A stretch of 64,000 bases of DNA from 40CM-4-69-5 sp036556905 (GTDB lineage Bacteria; Methylomirabilota; Methylomirabilia; Rokubacteriales; CSP1-6), in NCBI GenBank assembly GCA_036556905.1, contig DATBIM010000018.1, positions 1-64,000 on the forward strand. The letters are read 5' to 3'. The position numbers and the translations under genes are program-made. Within the stretch, counting starts at the first letter, position 1, and each line of letters begins with the position of its first letter. The notes beneath the pieces are model-generated. The model was not told the DNA's origin. It made no database searches and saw nothing but the letters and a program-made list of their open reading frames with translations. This document shows, piece after piece, positions 1 to 8,297 of the stretch.

Positions 1-1
1 A

Positions 2-844
2 GATGGGATCGAGGGGCGGCACCGCCGGGATCAGCCCACGCCTCTGCGCCAGCGTGTAGAGCCGCTCGAGCGCGGCGCGGCCCTCAGCACCGAGCGTGAG
101 GGTGTAGTCGTTGACGTACATGAGCACGAAGCGCCGGCAGGTCTCCCGGTCGATCCCCCGCCCGTAGCGCATCGCGTAGCCCAACGCCTCGTCGACGTTG
201 GCGTGGGCCCAGGCGATTGATTCGCGCAGGGCGCGGGAGATGGCCCGGTGCATCGGCTCGCCGAGATCCCGGCGCATCACGTTGACCCCGAGGGGCAGCG
301 GTAGGCTCGTCTCCCGCTGCCAGGCCTCGCCGAGGTCCATGACCTTGACCAGCCCCATCGTGCCGTGGGTGATCTGCCCTTCGTGGATCAACAGTCCGAG
401 ATCGGCCTGCCCCTGCAGCACCGCATCCGTGATCTTATCGAAGGCCACCTCGATCAGGGGTGGCTCCCCGGGCAGATAGAGACGCAGGAGCAGGGAGGCG
501 GTGGTGTGGCTGCCAGGGATGGCCACCACACGCTCGACAACATCCTCGGGATCGATCGGCTCGCGCGCGACGAGAATCGGGCCGTATCCCTTGCCCATGG
601 AGGCCCCGGCGTCCATCAGGCGATAGCGGTCGGCCACGAGGGCGTAGGTAGCCGCCGAGATGGCCGTCACCTCCAGCTCGGCGGTGCGCGCGCGCCGATT
701 CAGGGCCTCGATGTCCTCCAGCACGTGCTCGACCTGGACCCCGGGGATCCTGATCTTGCCCGAGGTGAGCGCGTAGAACATGAACGCGTCATCGGCGTCC
801 GGGCTGTGACCGATCCGCACCGTTTGCGTTCGTGGCGTCGCCAT
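2..844 (-). CDS. mqnD: 1,4-dihydroxy-6-naphthoate synthase MqnD (3' end cut by window edge)
   Basis: Reads as MqnD, the enzyme that splits cyclic dehypoxanthinyl futalosine to 1,4-dihydroxy-6-naphthoate in the futalosine route to menaquinone. 281 codons are visible, close to the usual family length, so only a few C-terminal residues should be missing. The family N-terminus HSPDADDAFMF is at residues 13-23; the periplasmic-binding-protein-like fold continues with PLPLGVNVMRR and LMYVNDYTL near the end. The ATG at 844 lacks a clear ribosome site. It follows the PHP gene by 48 bp on the same strand, so it may be read from the sigma-54 promoter at 1897-1912. Implies menaquinone is made. Family assignment is firm; exact length is not visible. 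Confidence 0.88.
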   Translation of the reverse strand, partial: MATPRTQTVRIGHSPDADDAFMFYALTSGKIRIPGVQVEHVLEDIEALNRRARTAELEVTAISAATYALVADRYRLMDAGASMGKGYGPILVAREPIDPEDVVERVVAIPGSHTTASLLLRLYLPGEPPLIEVAFDKITDAVLQGQADLGLLIHEGQITHGTMGLVKVMDLGEAWQRETSLPLPLGVNVMRRDLGEPMHRAISRALRESIAWAHANVDEALGYAMRYGRGIDRETCRRFVLMYVNDYTLTLGAEGRAALERLYTLAQRRGLIPAVPPLDPI

Positions 845-892
845 TTCGGCGGCCAAGGCTACCACAGGCGTGGGAGCCGGCGCGCGCCGGGG

Positions 893-1465
893 TTAGCCGG
901 GTAGCTCCGGCTGCCTGAAGCCGAGCTGCACGTCTCCGGCCCGGATCGCCCGGATGATCGCGTCGCGGTCGCGGGGGGCTTCGACTTCGATCCACGCCCG
1001 TCCGAAGTGGATGGGTTTGTGGGCGTCGTCGGTCGCGACCTTTACCAGCGGGATGGCCGCGCTGTGATAGAGGGGGCGGTAGAGCCCGGTATCTGTGACC
1101 TCGACGGCCTCGAGGGGGAGGCCGGCGGCCCGGATGACCTGCATCCGCTGCACCGTCTCCTCCAGGGAGAGCTTGTAGCGCGCCGGGTGGTTCAACACGT
1201 AGAGGGTCTCGCGCTCGCCCATGATCTTGCCTACGTGCTGGGGAAACGCGGAGTAGCTCAGCTCGACGCCATGGAAGAGCAGCAGGCGGGGCGCCATCCG
1301 CTCCAGCGCGCGCCAGTACGCCTCACCGATCAGGTCGTCGTGGTCGGTGATGGCCAGGAAGTCGTAACCGAGCCTCTCATACTCCTCCACCAGCCGGTGC
1401 GGCGCGAGCACGCCGTCCGAGAAGGTGGTGTGGGCGTGCAAGTTGCCCCTAAGGAGTCGGGGCAT
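893..1465 (-). CDS. PHP-domain metal-dependent phosphoesterase
   Basis: 190 aa, a single PHP domain. Metal-binding motifs are in the expected order: HAH at 10-12, the ITDHDD block at 39-44, E68 in GVELS, H93 in LNHP and the late DDAH at 146-149. PHP proteins hydrolyse phosphoesters (nucleotides, histidinol phosphate and others); the substrate here is unknown. I chose the internal ATG at 1465 because upstream residues overlap the exported protein's 3' end and look non-coding. It overlaps that gene by 17 bp and is probably co-transcribed with it and mqnD. No polymerase or histidine-pathway neighbour suggests a specific role. Confidence 0.82.
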   Translation of the reverse strand: MPRLLRGNLHAHTTFSDGVLAPHRLVEEYERLGYDFLAITDHDDLIGEAYWRALERMAPRLLLFHGVELSYSAFPQHVGKIMGERETLYVLNHPARYKLSLEETVQRMQVIRAAGLPLEAVEVTDTGLYRPLYHSAAIPLVKVATDDAHKPIHFGRAWIEVEAPRDRDAIIRAIRAGDVQLGFRQPELPG

Positions 1466-1850
1466 TCTCCGCCGGGGGTCGCCCCCACTGAAAGGCGAAG
1501 CCGAAGGCGAACCAGCCACTGACCTCCCGGGAGATCTGGGCTGGCCCTACTGGAGCGCCGGGCGCCGTCCACCCGGCGATGCCGCCCCGCCCGGTCGTGT
1601 CGGGCGGCTTGGCCGACAGGGGGCGGATGAAGGCCGGCTCGTGACGGACCCTGGGGGCATTGGGGTAATAGTCGGCATCGTTCGGGCGCGTCGCTTGATT
1701 GTGATCGCCGGGCGAGATGACGATCGGCTCCGGGGCCCGCGACGCGGGAGCCGGGGCCTTGATCTCGACTTGCTGGGCGGCAAGGCCGGCGGGCACGAGC
1801 AGCATCAGAATGCCAACGCACGCCATCAGGCCGACTCGCACACGACGCAT
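1449..1850 (-). CDS. exported protein of unknown function
   Basis: 133 aa. N-terminus MRRVRVG followed by a hydrophobic stretch ending PAGLAAQ is a good Sec signal peptide with cleavage after the Ala-Ala pair. The mature part is Pro-rich (APAPASRAPEPI), with a DADYYPNAPRVRHEP segment and a C-terminal GWFAFGFAFQWGRPP segment; I recognise no domain. The start at 1850 is fixed by the GAGAGGA ribosome site just upstream and by the signal peptide. First gene of a block with the PHP protein and mqnD, and directly downstream of a very good sigma-54 promoter (1897-1912) with an IHF site and palindrome, so it is probably made under regulated, stress-type conditions. Confidence 0.7.
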   Translation of the reverse strand: MRRVRVGLMACVGILMLLVPAGLAAQQVEIKAPAPASRAPEPIVISPGDHNQATRPNDADYYPNAPRVRHEPAFIRPLSAKPPDTTGRGGIAGWTAPGAPVGPAQISREVSGWFAFGFAFQWGRPPAENAPTP

Positions 1851-1896
1851 CGCTATCCTCTCCCCGGGAGCATCCTGCCCCCGGCAGACGAGAATA

Positions 1897-1912
1897 CGCA
1901 ACGCCCGTGCCA
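1897..1912 (-). promoter_or_regulatory. sigma-54 promoter P1 (-24/-12)
   Basis: On the minus strand the sequence is TGGCACGGGCGTTGCG: the full TGGCACG -24 block, four bases, then TTGC, with exactly ten bases between GG and GC. This equals the sigma-54 consensus apart from the last base. The expected start is about 1886, 36 bp before the exported-protein ATG at 1850. An IHF-consensus site and a 14-bp palindrome lie upstream. Confidence 0.8.
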
Positions 1913-1928
1913 TTGTGCAGTTCCACAT

Positions 1929-1941
1929 AATCAAGAGCTTA
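1929..1941. promoter_or_regulatory. IHF-consensus site upstream of P1
   Basis: Plus-strand AATCAAGAGCTTA matches the IHF consensus WATCAA-N4-TTR at every fixed position. It sits about 43-55 bp upstream of the P1 start, where IHF bends DNA to let an enhancer-bound activator touch sigma-54 polymerase. Sites P4 and P6 have a consensus match at the same distance. Confidence 0.6.
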
Positions 1942-1974
1942 CCTCTACTATGATAACCCGGGTGTCCAGGTCCC

Positions 1975-1988
1975 GCCCCAATTGGGGC
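1975..1988. promoter_or_regulatory. perfect 14-bp palindrome, candidate activator site for P1
   Basis: GCCCCAATTGGGGC is a perfect palindrome about 90-100 bp upstream of the expected P1 start, the usual place for an NtrC-family enhancer. Related GCCCCA-gap-GGG elements lie upstream of most other sigma-54 promoters in this window. No protein has been shown to bind; in GC-rich DNA part of this could be chance. Confidence 0.4.
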
Positions 1989-2020
1989 AGCCGCGCTCCG
2001 GGCAAGGCGCCCGGGACACG

Positions 2021-2464
2021 TCAGCTCATCAGAACAGCGTCGGCGTCGATTTCGATGAGCGCTCCGTCACGCACGAGCTGGTCGACCCGCACCAGCGTGC
2101 TGGCCGGGTAGCGACCCTCACGGAAGTAACCCGAGCGGACCTCGTGAATATCCCGCAGCGACTGCTGGTCCAGCTGGGTCACGTACACGCGAACCCGCAC
2201 CACATCATCGAAGCTCCCGCCTTCGCGCTCGAGGATCGCCTTGATGTTGTCGAGAACTCGGCGCGTTTGCTCTCTCATCGTCCGGCCGACCACCCGGCCC
2301 TCCTCATCCGTAGCCAGCTTGCCAGAGATGAAGAGCAGCGAGCAGCCGGGCAGCTCGACCCGAACTGCGTCCGAGAACACGGCGGGCACACCGCTGCCCC
2401 GGAGAGCGTCGATGCCGCGCGATCTGTCCTTGGCGAGATCGACGTAGCTGCGCTTGAGTGCCAT
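2021..2464 (-). CDS. RidA/YjgF-family protein, atypical active site
   Basis: 147 aa, one RidA (YER057c/UK114) domain; the family hydrolyses reactive enamine/imine intermediates from PLP enzymes, working as a trimer. Recognisable parts are LFISGKLATDEEGRVVG, the QTRRVLDNIKAIL helix and VRVRVYVT. In true RidA the P-x-R-S segment supplies the catalytic arginine; here it reads PAST, so the arginine appears to be missing and imine deaminase activity is doubtful; one of the Rid subfamilies without that arginine is more likely. The start at 2464 is chosen for the GGAAGGAG ribosome site. It is divergent from the response regulator and stands alone. Confidence 0.75.
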   Translation of the reverse strand: MALKRSYVDLAKDRSRGIDALRGSGVPAVFSDAVRVELPGCSLLFISGKLATDEEGRVVGRTMREQTRRVLDNIKAILEREGGSFDDVVRVRVYVTQLDQQSLRDIHEVRSGYFREGRYPASTLVRVDQLVRDGALIEIDADAVLMS

Positions 2465-2673
2465 GAACCTCAACTCCTTCCCCGAGCCCCGGCTAGAATA
2501 CTCCAGCCCTGACGACACCGCCCGGCCGAGCACGGACAAGATTACCGGCCCAGCCAATCTGTCGCATTCAGGGTGGGAGAACCTCCCCCTTCAGCCTGAC
2601 CCCGCCACTGACAACTCTTCGTTTTCGTTATCAGACCGGCTCCCGGCAAGCCGGTTGCTTCCAAGCCCAGTCG

Positions 2674-3048
2674 ATGGCGCACGTGGTCGTGATCGAAGAC
2701 GAGCCCACGCTGCTGGAGCTGCTGGTGCTGTCGATCCAGAGCCACGGCTACGAGGTGACCGGAGTGGCGCGCGCATCCCGTGCCCTGGATCTCGTGGACC
2801 AGATGCGCCCAGACCTCATCGTGCTCGATGTCGTCATGCCCCCCCGAGAGCTTGACGGCATCCAGTTCCTGTTCCATCTGAGAAAAAAGCCTGCGGCCAC
2901 CGACATCCCGGTCATCGTGGTTTCAGGACTGGCCAACGTGATCAATCCACATACTGCGAAGCACCTGGGCGTGCGGGGCCTCCACCTCAAGCCTTTCGAG
3001 ACGCGAGAGCTCCTGGCTCAGATCGATACCATCCTCAACGCGGGGTAG
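2674..3048 (+). CDS. single-domain response regulator
   Basis: 124 aa, a CheY-like receiver domain and nothing more. Acidic pocket E8/D9, phospho-acceptor D52 in LIVLDVVMPP, and the conserved lysine K106 in HLKPFE are present, so phosphorylation should be possible. With no output domain it must act through protein contacts or within a phosphorelay. No kinase is adjacent; the nearest ones are at 32 and 43 kb. The 3' end overlaps the convergent RlpA gene by 14 bp. The leader is very short or absent if a weak GG-N10-GC promoter-like element at 2644-2659 is used. Confidence 0.85.
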   Translation: MAHVVVIEDEPTLLELLVLSIQSHGYEVTGVARASRALDLVDQMRPDLIVLDVVMPPRELDGIQFLFHLRKKPAATDIPVIVVSGLANVINPHTAKHLGVRGLHLKPFETRELLAQIDTILNAG

Positions 3049-3505
3049 CGCTCGCCCGCCCTTCGTCGACGAAGCCTCCCACCCAGGACATCCGTGTCGC
3101 CGTGGCGATCACCCGGAGCCGAACAGGAATGACGCCGGGCCCGACCGCCCCCAACTGTTGAGCGGCCGCGTAGGACAAGTCGATGATGCGCCCCTTTTCG
3201 AACGGCCCCCGGTCGTTGATGCGGACCTCGACGGAACGGCCGGTGTTCCGATTGGTCACGAGCACCCACGTCCCGAAGGGCATCGTCCGGTGAGCGGCGG
3301 TCATCTGGCCCATGTCGTAGACTTCGCCGCTGGCCGTGCGCCGACCGTGGTAGGGATGGCCGTACCAGGACGCTAGCCCGGCCTCCTCGTGGCCGATGGC
3401 CACGGGTACCGGGCGCATACGCACCGGCGCCGCGCAGGCGCCGAGCACGGCGATCACCAGCATCGGAGACAACAGGCGAAGCCCGACGACTCTGACCATC
3501 AGCAT
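3035..3505 (-). CDS. rlpA: RlpA-like septal lipoprotein (lytic transglycosylase family)
   Basis: 156 aa. N-terminal hydrophobic segment ends in the lipobox LGAC (lipidated Cys24), so it should be an outer-membrane lipoprotein. The rest is a double-psi beta-barrel: GLASWYG, the TASGE/YD segment, AHRTMPFGT and the catalytic-Asp motif RINDRGPF, as in RlpA, which cleaves glycan strands lacking stem peptides at the septum. There is no C-terminal SPOR domain, so it is the short form. The start at 3505 gives a proper signal sequence; 3499 is an alternative. Convergent with, and overlapping, the response regulator. Confidence 0.85.
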   Translation of the reverse strand: MLMVRVVGLRLLSPMLVIAVLGACAAPVRMRPVPVAIGHEEAGLASWYGHPYHGRRTASGEVYDMGQMTAAHRTMPFGTWVLVTNRNTGRSVEVRINDRGPFEKGRIIDLSYAAAQQLGAVGPGVIPVRLRVIATATRMSWVGGFVDEGRASATPR

Positions 3506-3716
3506 GTCGCCATTCTGGGAAGGCGGCGGCGCCGCCACCACAGAAAAAGGATGCCTTCCGGCGTTCCGTCGTGACGTTTTGCGTCAGGCCGTGCCCATCT
3601 GGGCTGATCTCCCGCGCGGGACCCGACGACATCGCGGGCTGGAGAGGCTTTTGCCGGCAACCAGTTACCGATCGGGGCCGGGCGTGGTATCGGCTTTGCT
3701 CTGCTCCTCGGGTGTC

Positions 3717-4151
3717 ATGCGAAAGCGCTGGAAAGTCTGGCTGCTAATTACGCTCATGCTCGCCGCCGGAGCCGGCTGGTGGGCCCATTCGAGCCAGACG
3801 GTGCGTGATCAGATCTGGTGGCTGGCGACCCAGCCACGGGTGGAGACGGCTTTCGACGACGAAGGCGGTGGGGCCGAGGCCTTGATCGTGCTGCTGTCCT
3901 TCGTCATCGTCACGCCCGTGGTTGTCTCGATATTCGCCGTCCTCTTGACCTTCGCCGTCAAGGTTGTCGGAGCCTTTTTCTACCGGCTGCGTCTGCCCGA
4001 ATTCGTCTCCGTGCCAGTGGTGATGGCCGCGCTCGTCGTCAGCACGTACACGGTCCGTGACGCGTGGCTCCCGGGCTCCCTCTATCTGCTGGGCCTCGTG
4101 GCCCGGGCGTATCTGGTCTTCTCCTCCTCGGTTCCCGTCCTGCCCCACTGA
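3717..4151 (+). CDS. small membrane protein, unknown function
   Basis: 144 aa. Three or four membrane segments: residues about 8-25, a strongly hydrophobic pair around ALIVLLSFVIV...SIFAVLLTFAVKVVG, and a C-terminal segment ending VARAYLVFSSS. A charged loop (VETAFDDEGGG) follows the first segment. No motif is recognised. The start at 3717 (MRKRWKVWLL) gives a positively charged N-terminus ahead of the first membrane helix; upstream in-frame sequence overlaps the RlpA gene and does not look coding. Isolated, with no clear partner. Confidence 0.55.
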   Translation: MRKRWKVWLLITLMLAAGAGWWAHSSQTVRDQIWWLATQPRVETAFDDEGGGAEALIVLLSFVIVTPVVVSIFAVLLTFAVKVVGAFFYRLRLPEFVSVPVVMAALVVSTYTVRDAWLPGSLYLLGLVARAYLVFSSSVPVLPH

Positions 4152-4592
4152 CCGGCGCGCCCTTTCCGGCGCCGCCGTCCTGTTGACCTCTCCCCGGCCG
4201 GAGCATACGGTCAACCCGGTGGGGGAACGCAGCGATCCGGTCCATGCCGATTGCTCTCGTCATGGTGGGGGCGCTCGCCGTCATGGCGCGTGCCACCGCC
4301 CACCGCACGGCGTCCATCGGGTTCCCGTCGAGCGACCGAGTCGGCTCGAGTTCGTCGTGAACGCGCGGGTCGCACGAGCGCTCAGCTTGACGGTTCCACC
4401 ATCGCTGCTAGTGCGCGCGATCGGATCATCGATTAACCAGGCGTGGGGATTTTTCATCCGGCCGCAGTCGATGCCACGGTGGCAGCTATGGTGTCAGCGA
4501 CGGAACAGATCGAATCTCACCCGGCCGTCGCAACGTATTAGTTCTCCTGGCTCTGGCGTCCCTGGCACGCCGCTGGCACCCCTGGCGGCGAC
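4152..4592. other. 441-bp gap without a convincing gene
   Basis: I find no supported gene. It contains an inverted repeat (4182-4215) and a 38-codon hydrophobic reading frame from the ATG at 4243 (MPIALVMVGALAVMARATA...) with no ribosome site. The last 60 bases, in a frame other than that of the next gene, would encode NVLVLLALASLA, a signal-peptide-like run (see the MlaC entry). Confidence 0.4.
4182..4215. repeat. nested inverted repeat
   Basis: Outer arms GTTGACC and GGTCAAC flank an inner CTCC...GGAG hairpin around CCGGCC. It could form a stem-loop in the 3' region of the membrane-protein transcript, or be a protein-binding site. No T-run follows, so it is not a standard terminator. Confidence 0.35.
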
Positions 4593-5264
4593 ATGTGGAA
4601 CAACCTTCGCACCACCGCACGCGGGGCATGGCGAGTTGTGAGTTCCGCTCTCATCGCTTCACCACCGGCACCTGGTGAGGTCGTTCGCTCGGCGCTCAAT
4701 CGCGTCAACGCGCTGCTGATCACGGGAGAGTCCATCTCGGGATCGGCGGGCGGGGTGCCCGGCTACATCCGCGGCGAGCTGCGCAATGTCTCCACCGATG
4801 TGTTCGACGTCGACCACATGGCGCGCGGGACTCTCTGGCGCCACTGGGCGAGACGAACACCGACCGAGCGGGCCGAGTTCGTGCGGCACTTCACCGACCT
4901 GCTCGAGCGCCTGTACGTTCCCCATGTTCGCCAGAGTCGGTGGGTGAGCGTGCTGCGCTCCACCGAAGTGGTGGAAGGCAACCTTGCCACTGTCAAATGG
5001 AAGATCGGCACCTTGCGCATGACCGCCGCCATCGAGTACCGGCTGCGCCGGCAGGACGGCCGCTGGAGGATCTTCGACGTTGTTCTCAATGGCCAGAGCT
5101 TCATCGGCTCCTGCCGGCAGGAGCTCGACCAGAAGATCCGTTCGTCGTCCTACGCGGCAGTCGTGCGGGAAATGCCGCGGTGGGACAGCCTGGCGTTCAT
5201 GGGCCCCGGCCTGACGCTGGCCCCGACAGCCGACTCTCTCGAGGCCGTCCGCCGGGCCTGGTGA
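4593..5264 (+). CDS. MlaC-type phospholipid-binding protein
   Basis: 223 aa, MlaC/Ttg2D family, the periplasmic carrier that moves phospholipids between membranes for an Mla ABC transporter. Diagnostic features are the start of the domain, GEVVRSALNRVNALL, and FDVDHMARGTLWRHWA with EFVRHFTDLLERLYV, then the VKWKI and IEYRLRRQDGRWRIFDV strands. The protein should be exported, but the visible N-terminus (MWNNLRTTARGAWRVVSSALIASPP) is a poor signal peptide and an in-frame stop lies at 4539-4541. A signal-like run sits just upstream in another frame, so the N-terminus may be frameshifted or mis-started. No mlaD/E/F genes are nearby. Confidence 0.75.
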   Translation: MWNNLRTTARGAWRVVSSALIASPPAPGEVVRSALNRVNALLITGESISGSAGGVPGYIRGELRNVSTDVFDVDHMARGTLWRHWARRTPTERAEFVRHFTDLLERLYVPHVRQSRWVSVLRSTEVVEGNLATVKWKIGTLRMTAAIEYRLRRQDGRWRIFDVVLNGQSFIGSCRQELDQKIRSSSYAAVVREMPRWDSLAFMGPGLTLAPTADSLEAVRRAW

Positions 5265-5265
5265 C

Positions 5266-6147
5266 TCATCGCACGAGCAGGACGGGGACGCGCGCCCGGC
5301 TGAGGACGCCTTCAGCGACGCTTCCCAGCAGAAGGCGCGCAACACCACCGGTGCCCCGCGCGCCCACTACTACCACGTCGGCGTCTGCCGCAACCAGCCC
5401 GGCGAGCAGCTCATCCGCGGGGACCCCCCACCGGATGGCCTGGCGGACGCTCCAGCCCGCCCGCTTGAGCACGGCCCCCGCGGCTGCGAGCTCGCGCTCC
5501 GCCGACCGCGTCTGCTCCTCTCGTGCGGCGGCCATCTGCCCGGCGAGCCTGCCCCGCACGGCCGCCGGCATGAGCCCGATCGAGCCGACTCGCATCGGTT
5601 CCAGCACGCGCACCACGGTGACCTGACCACCACGTGGCACCTGCAGGTCGGCCACGAAATCGACCGCCCGTCGCGCGTTCGCCGAGCCGTCGAGCCCGAC
5701 GATCAAACGGCGCAACTCTCGCGAGCGTCCCTTGACGATGAGTGTGGCGCAGGTAGCCCGCCGCACCACGTCCCGGGACACGCTGCCCAGCAGCAGGCGG
5801 CCCAGAGCGCCGTGGCCGCGGGAACCGACCACGATAGCGTCGGCACCGCGCGCCTCGCTCAGGATCGCCTCCACCGGAGGCCGGTCGAGCACAACGACCT
5901 CGGCGGTGGGCCATCGACGTCGCAGCGCGCGCTGGGCGGCGGTGGCGATGCGCTGGAAGCTTTCATCGACCACCGCCCGGACGCCGGCCGGCCACTCCGC
6001 GACGACCGCCGGACGAGGACGCGCGACCACCCCCTGCCCCTGGCTTCGCGCCGGCCAGGGAAACGCGACGGCCACCGCCACCGCGGCCCGCGCGTCGGGC
6101 GAGCCGTCGGTTCCTACCACCACCCGGAAATCCCTCGATTTCGCCAT
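5266..6147 (-). CDS. tandem universal stress protein (two Usp domains)
   Basis: 293 aa with two UspA domains. Domain 1 (about 1-145) carries the ATP motif GSRGHGALGRLLLGS; domain 2 (about 150-293) carries GARGTGGVARLLLGS. Both fit G-x2-G-x9-G-(S/T), so both should bind ATP. Tandem Usp proteins of this kind respond to redox and energy stress. The start at 6147 shares one base with the stop of the acyl-CoA synthetase (TGATG), so translation is coupled: cytochrome c, ADP-forming synthetase and Usp form one transcript. The next gene to its left (MlaC) converges on it and ends one base away. Confidence 0.9.
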   Translation of the reverse strand: MAKSRDFRVVVGTDGSPDARAAVAVAVAFPWPARSQGQGVVARPRPAVVAEWPAGVRAVVDESFQRIATAAQRALRRRWPTAEVVVLDRPPVEAILSEARGADAIVVGSRGHGALGRLLLGSVSRDVVRRATCATLIVKGRSRELRRLIVGLDGSANARRAVDFVADLQVPRGGQVTVVRVLEPMRVGSIGLMPAAVRGRLAGQMAAAREEQTRSAERELAAAGAVLKRAGWSVRQAIRWGVPADELLAGLVAADADVVVVGARGTGGVARLLLGSVAEGVLSRARVPVLLVR

Positions 6148-8297
6148 CAGCTTCTCCTCGGGTCGTCGCAACCTCCATGTGAGCGGGAGGGCGTGGTCAG
6201 GGTTGCCCGCGCGTCCACGGCAACGGCTCCGTCGGCGCCGGCCACCAGCGGATTGATCTCAACCTCCGCGAGCTCGGGTGTCGCAGCGGCCAGCGCGGAA
6301 AAGCGGCTGATCGTCTCGGCGAGCGCGCGGAGGTCGACTGGCGCTTCTCCCCGGATGCCTCCCAGCACCGGAGCCATTTTGAGCTCGCCAAGCATCGCAC
6401 GAGCTTCGTCTGCTGTCACCGGTGCCAGCCGCGCGGCGGTGTCCGCCAGCACCTCCACGTAGAGCCCGCCGAAGCCGACGACGACCAGCGGGCCGAATTG
6501 CGCATCGCGGACTGCGCCGAGGAGAAGCTCGCGGTCCCGAGGGACCATCGCCTGGACCAGGACCCCGGTGATGCGGGCATCGGGACGCCGCTGACGGACC
6601 CGGGCTAGCATGACCGCCGTCGCTTCCCTCACGCGCTCGGCGGACTCCAGGCCGAGGCTGATACCACCGACGTCAGTCTTGTGGACGATATCCGGGGAAA
6701 CGATCTTGAGCGCCACGGGGAAGCCGATAGCCTGCGCGGCGGCCGTGGCTTCCTCCGGCCGGGTGGCGAGCCGACTGGCCGCCACCGGGAGCCCGTACGC
6801 GGCGAGCAGGGGCATCAAGTCCAGCAGACCCAGCTGCCGGGATGTGGTTTGACGAAGAGCGCCACGGGCGGCAAGGGACGCTTCTGGCGGGGGTGGGTGC
6901 GGTGCCGAACAGATGAGAGCCCGGCGCTCGGCCATCGTCGCCATTCCAGCCAGCGCCGTGACCGCCCGCTCGGGAAATGCGTAACAGGGTATGCCGGCCT
7001 CCTCGAGGGCGACAGCGCCCGGGGCGACGCGGGCGCCACCGACAAATGCCGCCGCCACCGGAACCGTCCAGCCTCGCGTGGCCCCCACGATGGCCCGAGC
7101 CACCTGCGTTGAATCGGTGGCGGCCTGGGCCGTGAGCAGGATGAGGGTGGCGTCGGCCACCCCGGGGGATGCGACCGCGTGCAACGCGTCGTTGAAGCGG
7201 GCGGCATCCGCGTCACCGATCAGGTCAACGGGGTTGGCCAGCCCGGCGGTGGCGGGCAGCACCGCCCGCAACCGGCCGCGGATTTCTTCGGCCAGCGCCG
7301 GAACCGCGAGGCCGGCGTTACGAGCGGCGTCGGTGGCCACGATCCCGAGCCCGCCCCCATTCGTCATGATCAGGAGGCGACGCCCCCGCGGGAGTGGTTG
7401 GCTTTCCAGGGCCCGGGCCACGTCGAACAGTTCCTCGATGCTGGGCACGCGTAGCGCCCCGGCTTGCCTCACCGCCGCCTCGAAGGCCCGGTCCGAGCCG
7501 GCGAGCGCCCCGGTGTGGGAAGATATCGCGCGAGCGCCCTCCGCGGAGCGGCCAGACTTCAGGAGGACGACGGGCTTGACGGCGGCCGCCGCGCGCAGGG
7601 CTTCGAAGAAGGCCCGGCCTTCGGCCACACCTTCCAGGTAGGCGGCGATCACTCCCGTCTCGGGGTCGGCGGCCGCCGCGCGGACCAGATCGGTTTCCGT
7701 CAGATCGGCCTGGTTGCCGAGGCTGGCGAAGAGCGAGAACCCCATACGGCGGCCACGGGACCAGTCAAGGATAGCCACGGCCAGCGCCCCCGAATGGGAG
7801 ATGAACGCGATGCGCCCTGCCAGCGGCATGCCGGGGGCAAAGGTGGCATTGAGCCGGCGCGCCGGCCGGATCCAGCCCAGGCAGTTGGGTCCCAGGAGCC
7901 GAATCGGCTGGTCGCGCAGCCAGGCCCGCAGCTCCGCTTCACGGCTCGGGCCATCGTCTGCGATCTCACGAAATCCGGCCGAGATGACGATGGCGCCGGC
8001 GATGCGCTTGGCCACGCACTCCTTCAGGGCGGCCAGAACGTATGGCGCCGGCACCGTGATGACGGCAAGATCCACGGGCCCGTCGATGGCGAGAACAGAA
8101 GGCACGGCGGCCAGCCCCTGCACGGTCTGGGCCCGCGTGTTGACCGGCACGATCTGCCCGGAGAATCCCGCCGACAGGAGATTGGCCAGCACGCTGCCGC
8201 CGACCTTCGCCGGGTTCCGCGACGCCCCGATGACGGCGACGCACTGCGGATCGAAGAAGGGGGCGAGGGAACGGGTTTCGGTTGGGCGATCGCTCAC
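6147..8297 (-). CDS. acyl/acetyl-CoA synthetase (NDP-forming), fused alpha and beta
   Basis: 716 aa, the normal length for fused ADP-forming acyl-CoA synthetases, which make ATP from acyl-CoA, ADP and phosphate or run in reverse. Order: CoA-binding domain (VAVIGASRNPAKVGG), succinyl-CoA-ligase-like domain with the phospho-histidine loop SSHTGALAG, then an ATP-grasp domain (GFPVALKIVSPDIVHKTDVG, EVEINPL). I start it at the GTG at 8297 because that codon overlaps the cytochrome stop (GTGA); residues further upstream overlap the cytochrome gene. Such synthetases can also be fused to GNAT domains in Pat-type protein acetyltransferases; here a separate GNAT gene lies about 400 bp away, divergently. 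Substrate unknown. Confidence 0.88.
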   Translation of the reverse strand: MSDRPTETRSLAPFFDPQCVAVIGASRNPAKVGGSVLANLLSAGFSGQIVPVNTRAQTVQGLAAVPSVLAIDGPVDLAVITVPAPYVLAALKECVAKRIAGAIVISAGFREIADDGPSREAELRAWLRDQPIRLLGPNCLGWIRPARRLNATFAPGMPLAGRIAFISHSGALAVAILDWSRGRRMGFSLFASLGNQADLTETDLVRAAAADPETGVIAAYLEGVAEGRAFFEALRAAAAVKPVVLLKSGRSAEGARAISSHTGALAGSDRAFEAAVRQAGALRVPSIEELFDVARALESQPLPRGRRLLIMTNGGGLGIVATDAARNAGLAVPALAEEIRGRLRAVLPATAGLANPVDLIGDADAARFNDALHAVASPGVADATLILLTAQAATDSTQVARAIVGATRGWTVPVAAAFVGGARVAPGAVALEEAGIPCYAFPERAVTALAGMATMAERRALICSAPHPPPPEASLAARGALRQTTSRQLGLLDLMPLLAAYGLPVAASRLATRPEEATAAAQAIGFPVALKIVSPDIVHKTDVGGISLGLESAERVREATAVMLARVRQRRPDARITGVLVQAMVPRDRELLLGAVRDAQFGPLVVVGFGGLYVEVLADTAARLAPVTADEARAMLGELKMAPVLGGIRGEAPVDLRALAETISRFSALAAATPELAEVEINPLVAGADGAVAVDARATLTTPSRSHGGCDDPRRS

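Noticed and set aside
2644..2659. CGGCAAGCCGGTTGCT upstream of the response regulator, a GG-N10-GC element
   Set aside because: The -24 block is not TGGCA and the start would be about four bases before the ATG. GG-N10-GC alone is common in GC-rich DNA, so I did not count it with the seven promoters.
4243..4359. 38-codon hydrophobic frame in the 441-bp gap
   Set aside because: No ribosome site, no neighbour link, and too short to judge; recorded only in the gap description.
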